The notes beneath the pieces were generated by a model that worked only from the letters and a program-made list of their open reading frames with translations, made no database searches and was not told the origin of the DNA. A program made the translations under genes and the position numbers. DNA of 64,000 bases from Papiliotrema nemorosa. Taxonomy: Eukaryota; Basidiomycota; Tremellomycetes; Tremellales; Rhynchogastremaceae. The stretch spans positions 1-64,000 of the forward strand of contig JASKOT010000032.1 of the NCBI GenBank assembly GCA_032158125.1. The letters are read 5' to 3'. The first letter of the stretch is position 1, and the number at the start of each line of letters is the position of its first letter. Below are positions 61,606-64,000 of the stretch, piece after piece.

Positions 61606-62037
61606 TGCGAAGACGAATCAGATGGTGAGGACCAGATGCAGTCGGACCTCTGCATCCACATGCATGTATACACTAAGCCATGCAGATGTGAGTCAGCCAA
61701 CTCGTGTGTCGACATATGCTGCTCATGCATGAGAAGCTATGATGTGAGATGCGGTGAAAGGTGAGTGCCAATGGCGGAATCTTCGGCTCGGATGACGCGA
61801 TTTTCCCATCCTTGTTGCACAGGCTGTGGCAAGGGGTCAGAGGTAAAAAGGTTCGTCCTCAGAAGTATTGTCTTCGCATACTGTTGAAAGGAAAGATTGC
61901 CCCTGATTCGTCCACTTTCCTGCTGGACTGAGCGTCGCCATGAGATAAAGCTGCAGAGGCAGTCTAATCTCTATCACATACGGTCTCCCCACTGACCACC
62001 CATTCTACCAGGTTATTTTTGCGCTTTCTTTTCCAAC
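61606..62037. promoter_or_regulatory. Divergent promoter region, FMO / orphan gene
   Basis: 432 bases without a supportable gene. No TATA box is clearly placed. Confidence 0.45.
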
Positions 62038-62604
62038 ATGGATTCTTCAACTCAGAGCACCGGATCTTCTCCTGATAAGGGAAGCAGTATCCACTCCTAT
62101 CAGGAATTGCGAGGGAGAACCACTGAGGCTCTAGCACTGCTACAAAGCAAGGTCACGAGCGTTGACAGCAAATGTCAATGGATCGAAAATTCCGACCTTT
62201 CAAGCCGCACTGCGTTGAAGCTGGGTGAGTGTCTCACGAAATTCTTTCTTGAAGCTGCTCTCGATGATGAGCCTTTCAAGATCATCCGGGAGAGAATCGA
62301 AGAAGTCTCAGATATCAACTCCAAGCGCGACAATGATGATACCATTTCCGAAGCGGCCAGGATTGGATCCTGCAATCTTCATTGGCCTGATAAGAGCTTG
62401 GATTCTGTCAAGAAAAATGACTACTACAAAGAGCATCTAAAGAGCGATCTTAGGGAGGCATCAAAGGCAGCGGACACTGCCCTGAATCTGCTCACACAGC
62501 TCGAAAAAGCCACAGAGGACTTGAGGACCACTGACAAGTCCACCAACCTTAACGCTGGGTTTGTTGGTAGGCTCACCCAATACCTCCGAGGCAAGTTGCC
62601 ATAG
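62038..62604 (+). CDS. Intronless hypothetical protein (orphan)
   Basis: A single uninterrupted frame of 188 codons, unlike every other gene here, which has introns. It begins MDSSTQSTGSSPDKGSSIHS. The middle is predicted-helix-rich and charged (TALKLGECLTKFFLEAAL, FKIIRERIEEVSDINSKRD), followed by SLDSVKKNDYYKEHLKSDLR, KAADTALNLLTQLEKATEDL, and it ends FVGRLTQYLRGKLP. I see no signal peptide, membrane helix, Cys pattern or known domain. A helical, possibly oligomeric protein is all that can be said. The codon choice is less biased to C/G third positions than in the neighbours. It could be a lineage-specific gene or a recent retrocopy; no poly-A or target-site repeats are seen at the ends. 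Confidence 0.6.
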   Translation: MDSSTQSTGSSPDKGSSIHSYQELRGRTTEALALLQSKVTSVDSKCQWIENSDLSSRTALKLGECLTKFFLEAALDDEPFKIIRERIEEVSDINSKRDNDDTISEAARIGSCNLHWPDKSLDSVKKNDYYKEHLKSDLREASKAADTALNLLTQLEKATEDLRTTDKSTNLNAGFVGRLTQYLRGKLP

Positions 62605-63172
62605 ATGAAATCGTGATCAACCATGCACAAATCCCGCGACATTTGATACATTGATGCTGCATTGGCTCGAAACTTTTGTGAGATGCAGTTGATGATTAAG
62701 CGTAGAGTTATTGGATGTTTACTTTGAGAGTTGTCACGTTGAGAGCGTTCATCCTTTACGAAGACCTTCTGGACTTGCGCATCTGTGTCAAAACGGCACC
62801 GTCCTTTATTCTGCGCTGTGGCGAGAGATACAGCAGAGTTGACGATAGAAGTCGTTGAAGAACGCTTCGGACCAGGCCGATACTGTATGTTTGCCCGAGC
62901 TATTTGTCATTGCTTGTACGACGATACATGGCGTAACTTTATCAGACCGATACAGATGTCGCTAAGCATACCTCATAGCATGCAAGACTTGATCTTCGGT
63001 CTCGGCTTTGGGCGATCCTACGCTTGGAAATGACAGATGAGTCATACGAGGGAATAATGACTGGTCGGACAGTAGCTATCTTCCCTTCCACTCCAACTCT
63101 AGGCTTTTTGCAGCTACTCACTCCTCCTCATTTTCACAATCTTAAAGAGTCTCACCTTGGGTTCCACCCGCG
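62605..63172. other. Intergenic region between the orphan and the hydroxylase
   Basis: 568 bases with no supportable gene; pyrimidine-rich near 63080-63140 before the hydroxylase ATG. Confidence 0.5.
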
Positions 63173-64000
63173 ATGACGGTAGATTCTCCTCTTCGCATTG
63201 CCATAGTCGGGGCAGGTCCAGCCGGTCTAGCAGCGACCATCAACTTTCGCCGTCTGCCTAACATCCATCTGAGCGTGTACGACGGCGCGAAAGAGCTCAA
63301 AGAGGTCGGCGCGGTATGACAATACTCTACTTCGGGTGCATTGACTGACAATAGGGCATCGCGCTCAACGAGAATACATGGAGGCATTTGCAGTTGTTAG
63401 GCGTGGCGGACCACATTGAGCAGTACACGAAGAGAGGGGACTCGAGCAAGGTCGACGTGGAGAACAGAAACGGAGCAACGGGAAAGCTCATCAGTCGGCG
63501 ATATCAAAGCGGTGCGTTCTGTCCCTACCAACAAGCAATTTCGAAAAGGACAACGTTGATTGTACAGCCGACCCTAATACTCCGGCTCGATCAAGGATAG
63601 AACGGTACAAACTCCAAAATGCGCTACTCTCTGCCGTCCCGAAAGACCTGATCCAGCTCGACAAGAAGTTACAAGAGATCAGAGAATCGGACAATGGAAC
63701 TACTCTTGTCTTCCGGGATGGGACGTCTGCAGGTCCATTCGACCTGGTCATTGGGGCAGACGGTATCCGATCAGTCAGTGCGAAACGGGCTTTTTGGTGT
63801 TTCAGCTAAAGTCCAGGTGGTCCGTCAACACTCATTCCCAAAACATAAACTCAGCTACACCGGAAAAGTAGCATTTCGAGTGTTGGTCCCGCAATCTTCC
63901 GTTGAGCATATCCCAGGTGTGAAAGACTTCCAAGGGAGCTGTTTCTGGCATACCAGGGATACTCATATATACACCAACCCTCTCGACAATGGCCTGTTTG
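63173..64000 (+). CDS. FAD-dependent aromatic hydroxylase, 5' part, with apparent frameshift
   Basis: Salicylate-hydroxylase-type single-component monooxygenase, cut by the window end. Exons 63173-63313, 63355-63511 and from 63568 close in frame. FAD motif LRIAIVGAGPAGLAATINF is near the N-terminus, EVGAGIALNENTWRHLQLLG follows, then IERYKLQNALLSAVP and LVIGADGIRS with the second FAD motif (GADG). Immediately after ATCCGATCA the frame shifts: GTCAGTGCGA can only be continued as VRNGLFGVSAKVQVVRQHSF, a strong family match, after removing one or four bases. The text TCAGTCAG is a 4-base tandem duplication exactly there. No intron of reasonable length explains it. This is either an indel in the allele (a broken gene) or an assembly error. 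The rest after the shift is clearly coding (KHKLSYTGKVAFRVLVPQ). Confidence 0.8.

Noticed and set aside
63778..63805. 28-nt intron to explain the frame break in the hydroxylase
   Set aside because: Too short, and the interval itself encodes VRNGLFGVS in the correct family frame.

Overview
The window is nuclear DNA from a basidiomycete yeast, most likely a tremellomycete (Cryptococcus/Kwoniella type). Almost every gene is cut by many introns of about 35-60 nt with GTGAGT-like donors, CTGAC/CTGAT branch sites and CAG/TAG acceptors. Genes lie close together on both strands, and the families are fungal: Zn2Cys6 regulators, PDR-type ABC exporter, AzgA permease, hybrid histidine kinase. I see no rRNA, recognisable tRNA, transposon relic or CRISPR. 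I recovered 28 protein-coding genes by reading splice sites by eye. Exon boundaries quoted to the base are those where the reading frame closes across the junction.

Layout. 1-1171: a poly-C tract and a long pyrimidine-rich leader, then a homeodomain regulator (1172-3958, +). 4494-15725: a sugar/enzyme block holding a hexose-type MFS transporter (-), divergent from a GH51 alpha-L-arabinofuranosidase (+), followed by a Zn2Cys6 regulator, an NAD-binding epimerase-like protein and a short-chain dehydrogenase (SDR). This looks like a pentose-utilisation neighbourhood. 16284-24351: a full-length PDR-type ABC exporter and an AzgA-type purine permease. 25204-30646: an SDR close to fungal L-rhamnose-1-dehydrogenase, a convergent flavin monooxygenase and a Dal5-type permease.

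31035-37508: ATG5 (+), then an NmrA-like protein, an SDR with a problematic first intron and a DHA1 MFS exporter, all on the minus strand. 38293-44051: a GAF-HisKA-HATPase-receiver hybrid histidine kinase and a second Zn2Cys6 regulator. 45236-51144: an amino-acid permease, a GPI-anchored surface protein (-) and a ZIFL-like MFS transporter. 51335-59608: conserved cell-biology genes, namely a PUB-domain protein, SAM50 (-), an EEF1A-lysine-methyltransferase-like enzyme, an MFS protein and CSM3/TIPIN (-). 59853-64000: a second flavin monooxygenase (-), an intronless orphan, and an FAD aromatic hydroxylase cut by the window end that carries an apparent frameshift.

Most transport and oxidoreductase genes sit beside a candidate regulator, which suggests accessory nutrient/detoxification blocks among housekeeping genes. 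Points worth a second look are the arabinofuranosidase cluster, very small exons (8-13 nt) in several genes, competing splice acceptors in ATG5, the SDR intron without an AG acceptor, and the TCAG duplication frameshift near the right end.
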